Origin: Fagopyrum homotropicum
Taxonomy: Eukaryota > Streptophyta > Magnoliopsida > Caryophyllales > Polygonaceae
Assembly: GCA_033239125.1 (NCBI GenBank)
Contig: BSWB01000002.1
Span: 153,374,409-153,438,408 of the forward strand
Direction of reading: 5' to 3'
Length of the DNA stretch: 64,000 nt
Part shown: piece by piece, positions 21,711 through 33,885 of the stretch
Position numbering within the stretch: position 1 is the stretch's first letter
How the letters are laid out: each line of letters starts with the position of its first letter
Notes under the pieces: model-generated
Databases searched by the model: none
The model's input: the letters and a program-made list of their open reading frames with translations, nothing else
What the model was told of the DNA's origin: nothing
Program-made: the position numbers and the translations under genes

Positions 21711-23824
21711 ATGAAAGGAGAGCAACTAAGCGATGATATCTTCAACATCTACGATGAAGAAGAATCAAGGGAATTGGTGAGCTTTATCCTTATTAACGAT
21801 CCACTTGAAAGAGTTATTAGTTTCAGTTTAAATGAGGAAGGTATAGATACCTCTTGTGATGCAGATATACGGAGCTTAAAGGCACTGGAAGAAGATCCAG
21901 GAGCTAAAACTGAGAAGCTAATCCAGGAGACGAAGATCTCTAGTTTCGGTTCCAGTTGCAGTACCTCGACCGAGGCACTTTCTGGACTGAGCGAGGCGAC
22001 TGAAGAACATCTCGGTCAACGCCTCTGCGCCTCGAACGAGGTCGATGGCGAGACGATTTTAACTGAGACTTCCGAAAGTCCAGTTTCTGGATCTACTCCA
22101 CTGGAAGGAGGAAGCAAGGAGTCCCCTCAGAAAGCACGCCCAGTTGTGGAGCTTAAACAACTCCCAAATCGCTTGAGGTATGTCTTTCTTGGACCGGATT
22201 CCACTTATCCCGTTATTGTTAGTGCTTCCCTCTCCGAATCTGAATTGTCTAAACTAATGCAATTCCTGAGAAAGCATCAAAAGGCTTTGGGTTATAATAT
22301 AGATGATCTTATTGGCATTAAGCCTTCTTTCTGCATGCATAGAATTCTAATGGAGGATGATCATAAGACTTCACGGGAATCTCAAAGACGGTTAAATCCG
22401 ATCATGAAAGAGGTTGTGAAGAAGGAAATTCTTAAGTTGTTGGATGCAGGTATCATATATCCTATCTCGGACAGCAAATGGGTGAGCCCAGTGCATGTAG
22501 TTCCGAAGAAAGGAGGGATGACCGTTGTGATGAATAAGAACAACGAGTTAATCCCAACCAGGACCGTCACGGGCTGGAGAGTTTGCATTGATTATAGGAA
22601 GCTGAACACGGCCACTCGGAAGGACCATTTTCCACTTCCCTTCATTGATCAAATGCTCGAACGGTTGGCCCAGCATTCACACTTTTGCTACTTAGACGGC
22701 TATAGTGGATTCTTCCAGATTCCTATCCATCCGGATGATCAGGAGAAGACCACTTTCACTTGTCCATGGGGGACATTTGCTTATAGGAGGATTCCATTTG
22801 GATTATGCAATGCACCCGCTACCTTCCAGCGATGCATGATGGCTATCTTTTCCGAGTACATATAGGAGATCATGGAGGTATTTATGGATGATTTTTCAGT
22901 ATATGGTTCCTCTTTTGATGATTACCTATCTAACCTTTCTCTAGTGCTACAAAGATGTGAGGACACTAATCTTGTCTTGAATTGGGAGAAGTGTCATTTT
23001 ATGGTTAATGAAGGCATTGTACTAGGACACCTCGTTTCTAATCGAGGTATTGAGATCGATCGCGCTAAGATCGAGACTATTGAGAAACTCCCTCCCCCTT
23101 GATCTGTTAAAGGAGTGAGGAGTTTTCTCGGGCATGCAGGTTTCTACAGGAGATTCATCAAGGACTTCTCTAAGATTTCTAAACCTCTAACTAACCTCTT
23201 GAATAAAGATGTTGTTTTTGAGTTTTCTTAGGAGTGTCTTGATGCATTTTATACAAGATTAAGGAAGCGTTGATCTCCACTCCCATTATCCAACCTCCGG
23301 ATTGGACCTTGCCCTTTGAGATCATGTGTGACGCTAGTGATGTAGCCGTAGGAGCGGTGCTTGGACAGAAGAAGGATGACCGGACCACCGCCATTTATTA
23401 TGCTAGCAAGACGCTAGATGTAGCCCAGCGCAACTATGCTACCACCGAGAAAGAGTTATTGGCGGTTGTATATGCTTTCGAGAAGTTTCGTTCCTACTTA
23501 GTAGGGGCGAAAGTCATTGTCTACACCGACCATGCAGTCATCCGTTACTTGCTTGCTAAGAAAGATGCCAAGCCGCGCCTTATTCGATGGATTCTCTTGC
23601 TTCAAGAGTTTGACTTAGAGATCCGCGATAAGAAGGGATCCGAAAATTCTGTTGCGGATCACCTCAGCCGGCTACCTGCATCTTCACGCGATAAGGACGA
23701 CCCACCCATAGACGATTCATTCCCCGATGAGCACTTACACTTGTTGGAGCGTTTGATAGACTTACTTACTTCAACCCACGATGGAGGTGAAGTATGGGGT
23801 GAGGGCACCTCCCATCACGTTTGA
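21711..23824 (+). pseudogene. RT-RNase H of element C
   Basis: Linker, then [63 protein letters not shown], a TAG at 22863, FMDDFSVYG (active site) and the full thumb region, including the helix B has lost. RNase H has [29 protein letters not shown] and [14 protein letters not shown]. Defects are TAG 22863, TGA at about 23101, TAG near 23230, and a frameshift near 23255. After [17 protein letters not shown] the homology to B stops at the integrase start. The frame ends at 23824, and the post-pol hairpin follows at 23867. Confidence 0.87.
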
Positions 23825-24652
23825 GAGACGCGTATGGTCCAACTAGTGACCTTAAACCAAGCGCTTCTTGGGAGGCAGCCCAAGGTATTGTTTTCTTTTC
23901 CCTTTTTCTAGTCTAGCTTAGATAGTTTTGCTTTTGCTTTGCTTTGTTTTGTTTTTTGGCGTCCTAGACAGACGACAGGTGACATCTAAGGAAGGAGTAC
24001 GAACCAAGAGCATAACTGGGAGGAGGACAGAAGTTCGAGAATTTGAGAAGACGAAGTTTGACTGAGACACATCTCGGTTGCTGTCAAAGCACCTCGACCG
24101 AGATGATTCTTGAGCAACCGATGCGACTAGGGTTTCTGAAGATCCACCTCGGTCCGTACCACCTCGGTCCAGTCGAGACCACCTCGACCGAGGTGACAGC
24201 AGTTCCAGAAAGGGTATAAAAAGGGGGTAAAGTTCTCTCTCTTCCTTTTTACTTACCTCCTCGACCGCGGCAGTCCCCTTCATCTCGCCTCTTCGATTCT
24301 TGCCTATTTTCGAAGATTTTCGCTCCCAAATTGCGATTAAAGGATAGAGGATCCTAGTGCAAGCGTCGATCTGCGAAGAAATCGAACCGAAACGACCGAA
24401 CGAGGTAAAAATAGAAAAAACCCTAATCTCGCTGTTTTTGCTTCGATTTGGGCTTTGGTTGCCCTACATTTGCTAAAGAACAGATTAAGTACCCCATAGG
24501 AACCAGTTGTAGTGATTTTGGGGGAAAAGAACTGGATTTTTGAGGAAATCGTCGCGCAGTTCTTCGCCTCGGTCCAGTCGTGTTGTGCCTCGGCCGAGGT
24601 GTTCTTGGGTTGTGTCAGACCGACCGAGGTGATCTGACAGAGTTTGTTGATA
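23825..24652 (+). other. Leader between pol and 3' ORF of C
   Basis: No gene. It holds the hairpin CTTGGGAGGCAGCCCAAG (23867-23884), several CACCTCGACCGAGGTG-type motifs (about 24090-24200 and 24565-24635), a TATAAAAAG-like stretch at about 24217 and CT-rich leader. It probably acts as the untranslated leader or splice region for the 3' ORF. Confidence 0.6.
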
Positions 24653-26023
24653 ATGATTTCAGATAGACAGCTTGTCCTTAGGGATAGATCCTCCCCTTCT
24701 CCTTCTTCTTCTTCTTCTTCCAGACCTTATCGACCAGTGATCCACGAGAGACACCAGGTCAACTATGACCGTATAGCAGCTCGTCCAGTGATAGCACCTC
24801 GCTTCCTGGACGTATCAGCCTTTGATTGTCTCCATGTGGATGGAGACCTTAGACGGATGATATCGATGGTAGGGCTAGATCAGTTTACTGAGATCCGTGC
24901 ACCTGCCTATTTAGAGCCTACCTTGGAGTTTGTCAGCTCCTTCACCTACCTTCCCACAGAGCGAGCTGTGAAGTACCGATTGATGAACCGGAACTTCCTA
25001 GTACCTTTAGAGTATTAGAGAGAGATTTTTGGTTTCCCGGCCCCGACCGCTGTTGATTTTCCTTCCCGGACTGTAGCTAGGGAGTTTTGGGGTCAGATTG
25101 CTCATGTAGTTGAGCACGCAGATAGATGGCGCCCTGGAGACTCCAAGGAGCGCATCATATTTCACCTAGCCTTTAGGTTAGCTCACCGCATCTTCAGCGA
25201 GACGCTTCTGGCGCGTAATGAGACGCCCCAGAAGGTCCGACAGGGGGAGCTTTTCAGTCTTTACTACATGGTGACTGGAGGGATCCCCGACTTTGGCTTG
25301 ATGTTGGCAGAGGATCTGCACAAGATCAAGGCCAAGGCGAAGGGGGACATCTGCTGCGGAGGGATTGTGACCCACATTGCTAGCTATCAGATATGGATCT
25401 CAGCGGCGGCTGCCAAGCCGCTAGGACTTCAGAAGATGATCACTCGGAGGATTCTGGTTCCCCGACGACTCACTACACCATACGTAGCCATGCCATGGGA
25501 GCCGACTACGCCACAGGGGATCAGATGGTCACCCCAGTTCTCTGTTTATGACCCTCACTACTGGCAGACTGCTTGGATCCCATTGATGGAGGATGCTAGA
25601 GAGGCAGCAGCTGCACCAGTTGAGGAGGAGGAGGAGGTAGAGGAGGAGACAGCTGATGATGATGACAGGGATGACGGAGTTCCGATGGATACAGGGACGG
25701 ATACTACTGGGACGAGTGCGCTGGTTATTGACATTGATGATGATGATACTGAGCCTGCACCAGCCACATCACTAGTGAGACCTGCTAGGCGTAGGGTACG
25801 CCGACATAGAGATCCAGAGGCTCACCGTCGGATCGATGATCTGACGGATCAGATGATCGATTCTTATGCTGCCCTATCATTGGATATCCGTGAGATGCAG
25901 GAGAGACAGCATTACCAGCACATGATGGCTCAGATTCAGTTTCAGCACATCATGGGCTACCCGTTCGACCCATCTCAGTATCCGTATGTGCCACCACCAC
26001 CACCACCGGATCGTGACTATTGA
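24653..26023 (+). pseudogene. Athila-type 3' ORF of element C, one stop
   Basis: Starts at ATG 24653 and ends at TGA 26021-26023. The N-terminus is serine-rich. The core matches the 3' ORFs of A and B (REIFGFPAPTAVDF; FWGQIAHVVEHADRWRPGDS; IIFHLAFRLAHRIFSETLL; GGIVTHIASYQIWI). Then comes a run of acidic residues (about 25620-25760), a basic patch (RRRVRRHRDPE), a helical region and a proline-rich end. The only visible lesion is TAG at 25016-25018 (EY-stop-REIF), compatible with a CAG-to-TAG transition. No signal peptide or obvious membrane segment is seen, so an envelope role is not supported by the sequence. Function unknown. Confidence 0.8.
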
Positions 26024-27350
26024 GAGCTGCAGGATTTTCTTTCTTATTTATTATGCAGCTCAGCTTTATGTCCGGTGAGTATTTTATTTCCTTAGACTTA
26101 TTTTGACCCACTGGGACAGTGTGTCCCAAGTATGGGGTGTTTATTGATGTATTATTTGACTCTTATGGGTGTATGACTCGACTTTATATGATATTTATGC
26201 TTCATTTTGCTTTTATGTGTTTATCTGAGATTGCATGCATACATACATGTTATTTGATTGAGAGAACGTCAAAAACTGGTTTAAAAAAAAAATTTCTTGA
26301 CCTCGACCGGGACAGTTCTGGCCGAACGAGGTACTTCACCTCGGTTGACCTAAGAATACCTCGACCGAGGTGGTTTAACTGAGAGTTTTCGAAAAAGGTT
26401 TTGTGCTTCTTATCTGGATATGATCTCAGTGAAGATCTTGTTGCTGACTGGTTTTGAAATCTTTATATGTTTGAAAGGTTTTATAATATGTTTAAGTTGC
26501 TAAATGCTTTGTTTGAAATTTTTGGCATGTTTAATACTTTGTTTTTATCCAAATTATGTTGAATTTGAAGGTTGACACCGTAAGATAAGTTCTCTCACTT
26601 TCTTCCTGGAAAGACCTAGGCAATTCATTCTCTTCTCTTCTTCTTCTTGATCATGCTTAGCCCCTCATATACATTTTTGCCTCCCTTTACCTATCCGGGA
26701 ATTTGGAAGCAAGCAAAGTGGTGAAAGCAAGTGAAGTAAAGTTTGAGAAGTTGGCTGTAAGTGAAAGTGTTAGAAAGTAATAAATAGGTTTGGGGAAGTC
26801 AATCATGATGATGAGTAACTCGGCACCATTCACATAGCCGGGTGTTGGTGTCTTGCCAAAGTCGGATTGAGCGATATTCCTAACGGGTCATGGTATGTGC
26901 ATCAAGGGTTTGATGCATCTCAAGAAATTGATGATTGCTAATTTCCTAGGCTTCGGTTATTGTGCACCTCTGTCCATGCATCCCAAAAAGTAAAGTAAAG
27001 AAAAGTGTGAAATAAGCAAAGCTTATTGGTGGAAGATGTTGAAAGTCAAAGTGAAAGTGAAGTATATCCTTTTCCCGGATTCTAGCACCACATTACCTTA
27101 CATACATCCCTACTCTACACGTTTCTTGACCTTTCTTTTGGGAAGCCCTTGAGACCTCGAGCTTGTTGATTGACTTAGTGGTTTAAACCGGATTATGCAT
27201 GATTAATTTCGATAATTATGCATTCTATGAATTTATGCAAAGATGAACAACCTCGAGCTTGTGAAAGACTTTTCCATTGATTTTCTTGACTTATAATCCA
27301 TTCTATCTTGCCTTTTATATGCGGAACTTGCTTGGGGACAAGCAAGGGCT
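26024..27350 (+). other. 3' untranslated region of C with conserved block
   Basis: No gene. CCAAGTATGGGGTG at 26126-26139 repeats the PPT. Palindromes lie at about 26300-26360. A block at about 26,790-26,985 is nearly the same as in B and D (includes GATGATGAGTAACTCGGCA and GATTGAGCGATATTCCTAAC). A stem-loop CTTGCTTG/GGGA/CAAGCAAG occupies 27327-27346. Confidence 0.75.
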
Positions 27351-27365
27351 AAGTATGGGGTATTT
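27351..27365 (+). other. Polypurine tract of C
   Basis: AAGTATGGGGTATTT directly precedes the TGATAG start of the 3' LTR. Confidence 0.85.
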
Positions 27366-29119
27366 TGATAGCATGAATTATAGTCTATATTTTGGGGTTT
27401 GTTTGGACGTTTTACCTTCAATAATCTGCATGTTTGTATGTATAATATGTGATTATATTACCATTTCATCTACCTTTGCGGGAATCGAGGTCTACACCTA
27501 GTTTTGTTGTAATCGTAGGTAAAATGGCACGTTTTGCATCAAATAGGAGCAAAAGGAGCTATGGAGTCATTGGAGCTACATTCAGGAACATAAGGAAACA
27601 TCTAGAAAGCATAGCCATGGATTAGAGATTCACTTTGGACCAGATTTGAGAGATTTCACATTCAGTTGTGAATCACCTCGGTTGACTACAGAGTCACCTC
27701 GACCGAGGTGATCCAGAGGAGTCGACTCGACCTAGGCGAACACCTGGGACGCGGCGAGAATATTTTATTCTTGGCTGAGATCTTTTATCTTTGGAAAGAG
27801 ATCTTATATTTTTGGGCTTGGCTCGTGGAAGGAAGAAGATATACTAGATCATATATTTTACCTATTTTTATGGGAAAAGATCTTTCTAAGATATCTTATC
27901 TTTGGAGGGTATTTTTCCTATAAAAAGGGTAGGATTTCCCAAAAATCCATATGATGCTATACCACCGATTGTGTTTTATACACCGCTGCATCCATACTCC
28001 AGTTGGGAGATTTGAAGAACCTTTTTGAAGGTTGAAGGAAGAAAGTCTATAGCTTTTATAGCTTTTGAAGGGTTTTTGTAAGATCATCTTAGATTCCCTT
28101 CTTGTTTGTTGTCTTGTTGGATTTCTATCCGAGGAACGCTTGTGTTTGATAATTGATTCAGTTATTGAAGCCTTTCTCTTAAGGTTTTCTTGTTCAATTA
28201 TTCTCTTTCTTCCCATATATTTGATTATTACTTTCATGATGATGAGTGGCTAATCTCTTTGTGTGATTCTAGGGTGATTGGTTGAAGGTTGTGGGTAAAA
28301 CAATGATAGAATAATCTTAATCACAGTAGGACCCTGAAAGTTCGAGTCTTTACCTTAACCCTAAGCATCTCGCTCAGTCGATGAACATCTCGGCCGGGGT
28401 GGAATTCGTCTGACCGAGGTGACTTATCTGATCCGTAACTGAGAGTTAAGTGTTAGAGTTTGCGAAATCCTATTCTTATTACACCTTTTCCTGGTCCAAT
28501 GCAAGCCTAGGATGAGACTTACCCGGTAATTCCTTTGTTTGTTTACCTAAGATCATAAGTGTAGGTACTAAAGGTTTATCCTTTATTGGGGTTTGAGTGT
28601 GCTTTCATCCCATCTTTGTGAGTTAGCCTGAGACTTACCCGGTAAAGGTTGATTCTATTCCCTTAGGTGGTGTGTTAGTTTAAGGTTATAGTTCTTTATC
28701 TTAATTCCTTGAGACTTACCCGGTAATAAGAGTTACGGTTTAGGATTAGTGAGTAGTGAGACTTACCCGGTGATCTATTCCACTTTAGTAACACCTTCCC
28801 TATGCAAAAAAAAAAAATCTCAGCTTTGTCCGCTTATCTTTAGACCTTGAGTTGGAACCACAACTAGATGCTTTAATCCCTAGAATTGCATATTTACTTT
28901 ATTGAATTTTATCATCTTTGATTGTTTTAATTGCTTTGTGGTTAGTAATTGCTTAAGCTTACCGTTATCGACTTTGTTTTACTAAGTCCCTGTGATCGAC
29001 CCCTGGAATTTCTTACTTTTTACTACGATTGACCCGTACACTGCGGGTTCGCATCCTTGTTTTAAGCTTACATCTAGGGTTATAAATTTAAAGCTTGCAC
29101 ACACCGTTTGGAGCGAACA
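27366..29119 (+). repeat. 3' LTR of element C
   Basis: 1754 bp, paired with 17419-19171. It is followed by TSD TGGGC. It contains the palindrome at 27695-27710 and TATAAAAAG at 27919-27927. Confidence 0.96.
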
Positions 29120-29714
29120 TGGGCAAGTGGAGATTTCAAATAGAGAGATCAAGGACATCCTTGAGAAGACGGTGTCAAAGACAAGGAAGGATTGGTCTTT
29201 GAAATTAGATGATGCGTTATGGGGGTATAGGACTGCATACAAGACTCCCATAGGAACAACACCGTACAACTTAGTGTATGGGAAGTCTTGTCATCTACCG
29301 GTGGAGCTAGAACACAAGTCGTACTGGGCTGTAAAGTGGTTGAACTTCGGCACGAAGGAAGCGGGCGAGAAGCACCTCTTGGACCTTAACGAGCTTGAAG
29401 AACTCCGCTTGAACGCTTATGAGAACGCCAAGATTTACAAAGAAAGAGCGAAGCGTTGGCATGATAAGCATATCATTCCAAAGGACCTCAAAGAAGGAGA
29501 TCAAGTTCTCCTCTTCAATTCGAGACTTCAGCTCTTTCCACGTAAGCTTAAATCTCGTTGGACTGGACGTTATTTGATTAAACATGTTTTTCCCCATGGC
29601 GCAATTGAAGTATGGGGTGAAAAGTGCGGAAGTTTCAAGGTGAATGGCCAACGACTTAAGAAGTATTCACCGGAGCTCCAAGCCGAGGAAATCCCACCGA
29701 TTGTCCTCGAATAA
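29120..29714 (+). pseudogene. Integrase C-terminal part, element B
   Basis: Continues the integrase cut at 17418. [11 protein letters not shown] carries the E of the DDE triad, followed by [20 protein letters not shown], the [17 protein letters not shown] motif, [10 protein letters not shown], and a GPY/F-type C-terminal module ([20 protein letters not shown]). It ends VVLE-like at TAA 29712, with no chromodomain, as expected for Athila. The final part of the frame is uninterrupted, but the enzyme cannot be made because of C and the earlier deletion. Confidence 0.9.
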
Positions 29715-30482
29715 ACTCAGGAACGGTCTAGCTACAGACCCAAAACAAAGTGCTTTTTGGGAGGCAACCCAAGGTATTGCATTTGCGTTTTTGTTTTTCT
29801 TTCTTAGATTAGTTTAGTTTAGCTGTTTTTGTTTGTTTTCCCCTCGATACCTCCTGGTATGTTATGTTTTTGGATGTAGGAATAAGCAATGGGCAAGGAA
29901 AGAAGGAAAAGTCGGAAAGAGTGACGAAACTAGAAGTTTTGCCACAAAACAGAAAATTCCACGGCCAAAACCACGGCCGTGGAACGCCTCGAGTGACCGT
30001 AATTTTCCAAAAAAATACGGGCACTATATAAACCCCTTTCCTTCTCAAAAACACACTGACCTTCACCTTCCACGCCCAGAACCACGCCCAAATCGCCGGC
30101 CACTTCCCTCATCCCGTAAATCTTCGTCCGGAGTCCGAATCAATCGATTCTTCAACGAAAAGTGGAGCATTTTCAATCCTCTACACGATCCAAGCAACAA
30201 ACTGAGTGAACAATCCACATTGGGGAAGGATTTTGGAATTTTCAAATCCAAACCTAGGTTTTATTGTCTATTCTCTTCTTGGTCAATTTGGTTCAATTTT
30301 CTTTCAAGATTATAGGAGAACTGGACGAAATTGGAATTAGACGTAGTCTAGGCCTGTGATTGTTGAATTTGGTGTGAATCTACTGAATTTTGAGAGAGAC
30401 AGAACAAATCCACGGGTCCGTACATTTTCACGGCCGTGGAATTCCAAGAACAGACCGTGGAATTTTCTGTTTTCGAGTGAAA
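29715..30482 (+). other. Leader between pol and 3' ORF of B
   Basis: No gene. It contains the hairpin TTTTGGGAGGCAACCCAAGG (29755-29774), the B palindrome at 29971-29984 and 30427-30441, and half-site variants at 29957 and 30070-30090. A TATATAAACC sequence at about 30024 could act as a secondary promoter for the 3' ORF, but this is only suggestive. Confidence 0.6.
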
Positions 30483-33400
30483 ATGTTTGGAAGGAAGTCA
30501 AGTAGAAACAAGAAGCAGAAAGGTGATAGTTCTTCTTCTTCCCAACCCCCTCATAGTGAACCATCATCACCACCACACCCTAGAATCCCTAAAATCCATG
30601 AGGATTATGAAGAAGCCATGGAGAGGATTACAAAGAGATCGTTAATAGGACCTAGGTACCTTGTCCTAGAGGAACTTGAAGAGTTGAATGTAGTGAGTGA
30701 CTTGACTTGGCTTTTGGATAGAGCCTGATTGATCATCTTCTCCGCCACTAGGGAAGATGCTTATGATGAGATAACAAGGGAGTTTGTAACCTCCTTTGAG
30801 CATAGTGCCGTTAACCGAACGGTGTCTTTAGGCTAATGAGCAAGACTATGAGTTCTCTGTAGTGCAGTTTGGAACCTTCTTTGGGTTTCAAGAGAGTTTC
30901 AATGGAAGGTTTCCCGGGGGAGTGTATGCTAAAGATTTTTGGGGTCATATCGCTATGATCTATGCTTTTGAGGATCATTGGCAACCGGCCGACACTAAGG
31001 CTAAAATCATATACCACTTAGCCTTGAAGATAGTCCATAGAGTCCTATCGGAATGCCTTTTCCCTAGGACCGAAACACCACAAAAGATTAAGACCGATGA
31101 ACTTTTTCTCCTCTATTGCATGCTTACCGGTACTTCCGCAGATTGTGCCACCCTACTATCCTCTACCATTAGTAAGTTGAAGAACAGAAGGGCCGGAAAT
31201 ATAGGTTATGGGGGTATGGTGACTCACATCGCCAACTAGCTGGGCATTGACTACTCCGCTTGCACTAGGATAGCGGCGAGACCTTTGGGTCTCAATGGAC
31301 TCATGACTAGAGGTATCATCTTTCCCCGCCACCGTGCTCCACCTACAGCCGCCATGCCTTGGGAGGAGAGAGGTGGTAGCCTGGTAGGGGCATCCCATGG
31401 CTTCCGGAGTACTCCATCATGGTAGGCCGTCACAATTGGAAGGAGACTTTTGTACCGATGCATGCCAGTAGACTAGTAGCTCCTCTGTAACACACCAATT
31501 CCTAGAGGACTCGGAATGCTACGAGCTGGGACCTCACAATGGGTCCCGGCCCTTAGCCTGGCAACAACTTCATCGGACCTTACAACACGGCACAAATAAA
31601 AAGCCAAAACACATAGTTTTTATAACATGAGCGGAAGTAAAAGGTGCAAGTCTGAAAACAATCTAGCCAATTCTCAAAAAACCAAAATAACATCATAAGT
31701 CTCAACATCCATGAAATAAGATAAATAGTCCCGTCCTATAATGCACGGAACCCCGACTGCCCACTACCGCCGGATCACTCGATCGTCTCTCTAACCTGCA
31801 AGGCATCTACAAGCGGTATAATACCATTAGCTGACAATCTATGCATAAGTATAAAGGTAAAAGCACAAACACATAACATACACAATCAGCATGCAACACT
31901 CAACCATTTTTGTTATCTTTAATTAGGTGATATGTCATTACTAATGATACTTATTTTGTGACGCGAGGGATTCCCAAACCTCGCCCCTGATCCCGTTTAC
32001 CAACAAGGAATGGTGCTAATGCATCTGACCGTCTACCTACCTGGGCTGGTACAGGAACCTCCTAGACTCTCGCAAGAGCTAGGCAGATGATGTCACGACC
32101 CGTTATCATACACTTGGGTCAATTACGTAATATAATAAAGTTGGCCTAATCCGGTTTCGTTATTATCCTAACTAGCAAACACCACTCATACACAATACAC
32201 CCATACAAGAAGTCAGCTAAGTAAGTCCGTAGACTTACCAGTCTCCGAAGCGCACAAGATCACCTCACTCGTAAGATCCCTCGTGAAAACGTACAACGCC
32301 TGTTCAAGACAAGGCACACAATCAAGTCACACTCTAGTCCACTAGAAGTCTTTAGACTTCTAGGCTCAAACTCCTCAACCACCTAGCCCAAGAAGCTTCA
32401 CTCTTAGTCCATGACCTAACCAACTCTCAAACGTAACGATATACACAAGGTTACATCCACAAAGCTCGAAACGAACCCTCAACAACATACCACCACAAGA
32501 TTCACGTAACTCACACTAGATCTCTAAAGTCCCATCGATCTAAAGCATTCCAGTTCAACTACCCTAAGCCAGCCTAGCATGCTTCTAAGGTATAACGAAC
32601 CTAAGACACGAAAGAAGGAATGGAAAGAATGAGTTTCAGGACTCACTGGAGCCAAACCGCCCTTGCACCTACTTGAGCAGAAGGTTCGTCTGTTGAGTTC
32701 TTCGATTATGCAGCCGGTCCTTTATGGTCTCCTTTGGTGCTATGAACGTCTTCCACTTCTCTCACTTGGTCTTAGCCTCCCTCCAAGGTCTAGCTTCGTC
32801 ATCGAACCAACAAAACAACGATAGATCGTTGAGCAAGGATTCAAGACTGTCTTCCATTCAACCCATGGAAGGGAAAGGAAGAAAGAAAAAGAAGAGGAAG
32901 AAAGAAGGAAGGAGAACAGGAAGGAACCTTACGCACGTCTCATCACTACAGTCCCGGCCTCAAGGATGGTGGATCCAAGCTAGAGCACTCCATCAGAAGG
33001 ATATGAGAAAGGATGTAAGAGGAAGAAGTGATAGGAGAAAAGAAGTAACTTGAGTGGAGAAATGAGAGGAGGAGAAGAGTTGGCTGCATAAAAGAGGAAG
33101 GATACCAAAGGTCTTCAGCCAACAACTCCTCAAGGCATTAAAGAGGGAAGCTAAAAAGGGTCGGAAGACGAACGGTTGCCCAAAACGCTACTACCCCGCC
33201 GACGCGTGTCACCGCCCCCGCGGGAAAACCTAACCACACCTGCGGCCTACTCGACTACGTCGCTAAAGCCGCAAGGGCGTGAGCCCTTGCGCCCGGCCTC
33301 TACCCTCCTCTACTCAACCAAGCGTAACGAAAATTTTGGTCGTTACATCCTCCATATGTACCTGATGAGGTTCCAGCTGAGGATGATGATGAGGAGATGG

Positions 33401-33885
33401 GAGGAGGAGATGATCAGCATGTAGGAGGCGCTGAGCATGACTTTGGCACATTCCCGGATCAGCCGGCCCACTTCCCGGAGCCTCCTAGGAGATCTCCCCG
33501 CCCGTCTAGACCCTCCGGTTCTTCTTCCTCACACCGGGCTAGTGTGAGTGAGAGGCCGACGTGGATGGAGACTCCACCTGCTTGGTATGGAGAGCAGCCG
33601 TCATGGATGAGAGCTCCTCCTCCATGGTATGATCATCCACCGGTTACACAGACACTTCCCCAGGATGTTCCTTCATGGTATGGCCAGCCGCCAGCTTGGT
33701 ATTCGCAGCTACCAGAGTGGACGAATGATCTTTCGAGGAGAGTAGGAGACCTGGAGATCCAACAGCAGGCTCATGACGTGGAGCGCCAGGAGAACGCCCG
33801 AATATTACGAGATGTCTACCGCCAACAGTTTGGGCGGGCCTTCAGGTCGGACTTCTTCCCATATCCACCGCCTCCTTCACAGTGA
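30483..33885 (+). pseudogene. Athila-type 3' ORF of element B, split by a solo LTR
   Basis: Starts at ATG 30483 (MFGRKSSRNKKQKGDSSSSS, basic and serine-rich). It has TGA at 30726, a frameshift near 30830, TAG near 31237, and further stops before 31485. Core motifs match C: FWGHIAMIYAFEDHWQPADT; IIYHLALKIVHRVLSECLF; GGMVTHIAN. The solo LTR occupies 31486-33347. The C-terminal part resumes at 33353 with an acidic stretch, serine/proline-rich sequence and repeated tryptophan-tyrosine motifs (PPAWYGEQPSW, PPPWYDHPP, PPAWYSQLPEW). These WY repeats recur in D (63507-63962) but not in A or C. Function unknown. Confidence 0.82.
31486..33347. mobile_element. Solo LTR in the 3' ORF of B
   Basis: 1862 bp starting TGTAACACACC and ending GGTCGTTACA, with exact TSD TCCTC (31481-31485 and 33348-33352). 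No internal domains and no second LTR are seen, so it is a recombined solo LTR. The TGTAAC/GTTACA ends suggest a Ty3 family other than Athila, but I cannot assign it. Near 33200 it contains GTCACCGCCCCCGCGG and other motifs like those in LTR A. The frame 32724-33053 is not a credible gene. Confidence 0.88.

Larger units (their letters stand above)
17419..29119 (+). mobile_element. Element C: Athila-type element without integrase
   Basis: LTRs 17419-19171 and 27366-29119 with TSD TGGGC (17414-17418 and 29120-29124), 11,701 bp in all. By eye the LTRs differ at about twenty positions, making it the youngest large element here. It has an 18-base perfect tRNA-Asp PBS, gag, protease, RT, RNase H, a 3' ORF and a PPT. 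After RNase H the sequence passes straight to the conserved post-pol hairpin, so the integrase is absent. It lies inside the integrase of B, between the second catalytic D and the E. Confidence 0.95.

Noticed and set aside
24653..26023. 3' ORF of C as a retroviral envelope gene
   Set aside because: Position is env-like, but no signal peptide, glycoprotein cysteines or clear transmembrane anchor are visible. Left as function unknown.
32724..33053. Lysine/arginine-rich open frame in the solo LTR
   Set aside because: Inside a 1.9-kb LTR, no homology; an AG-rich tract creates the basic residues.
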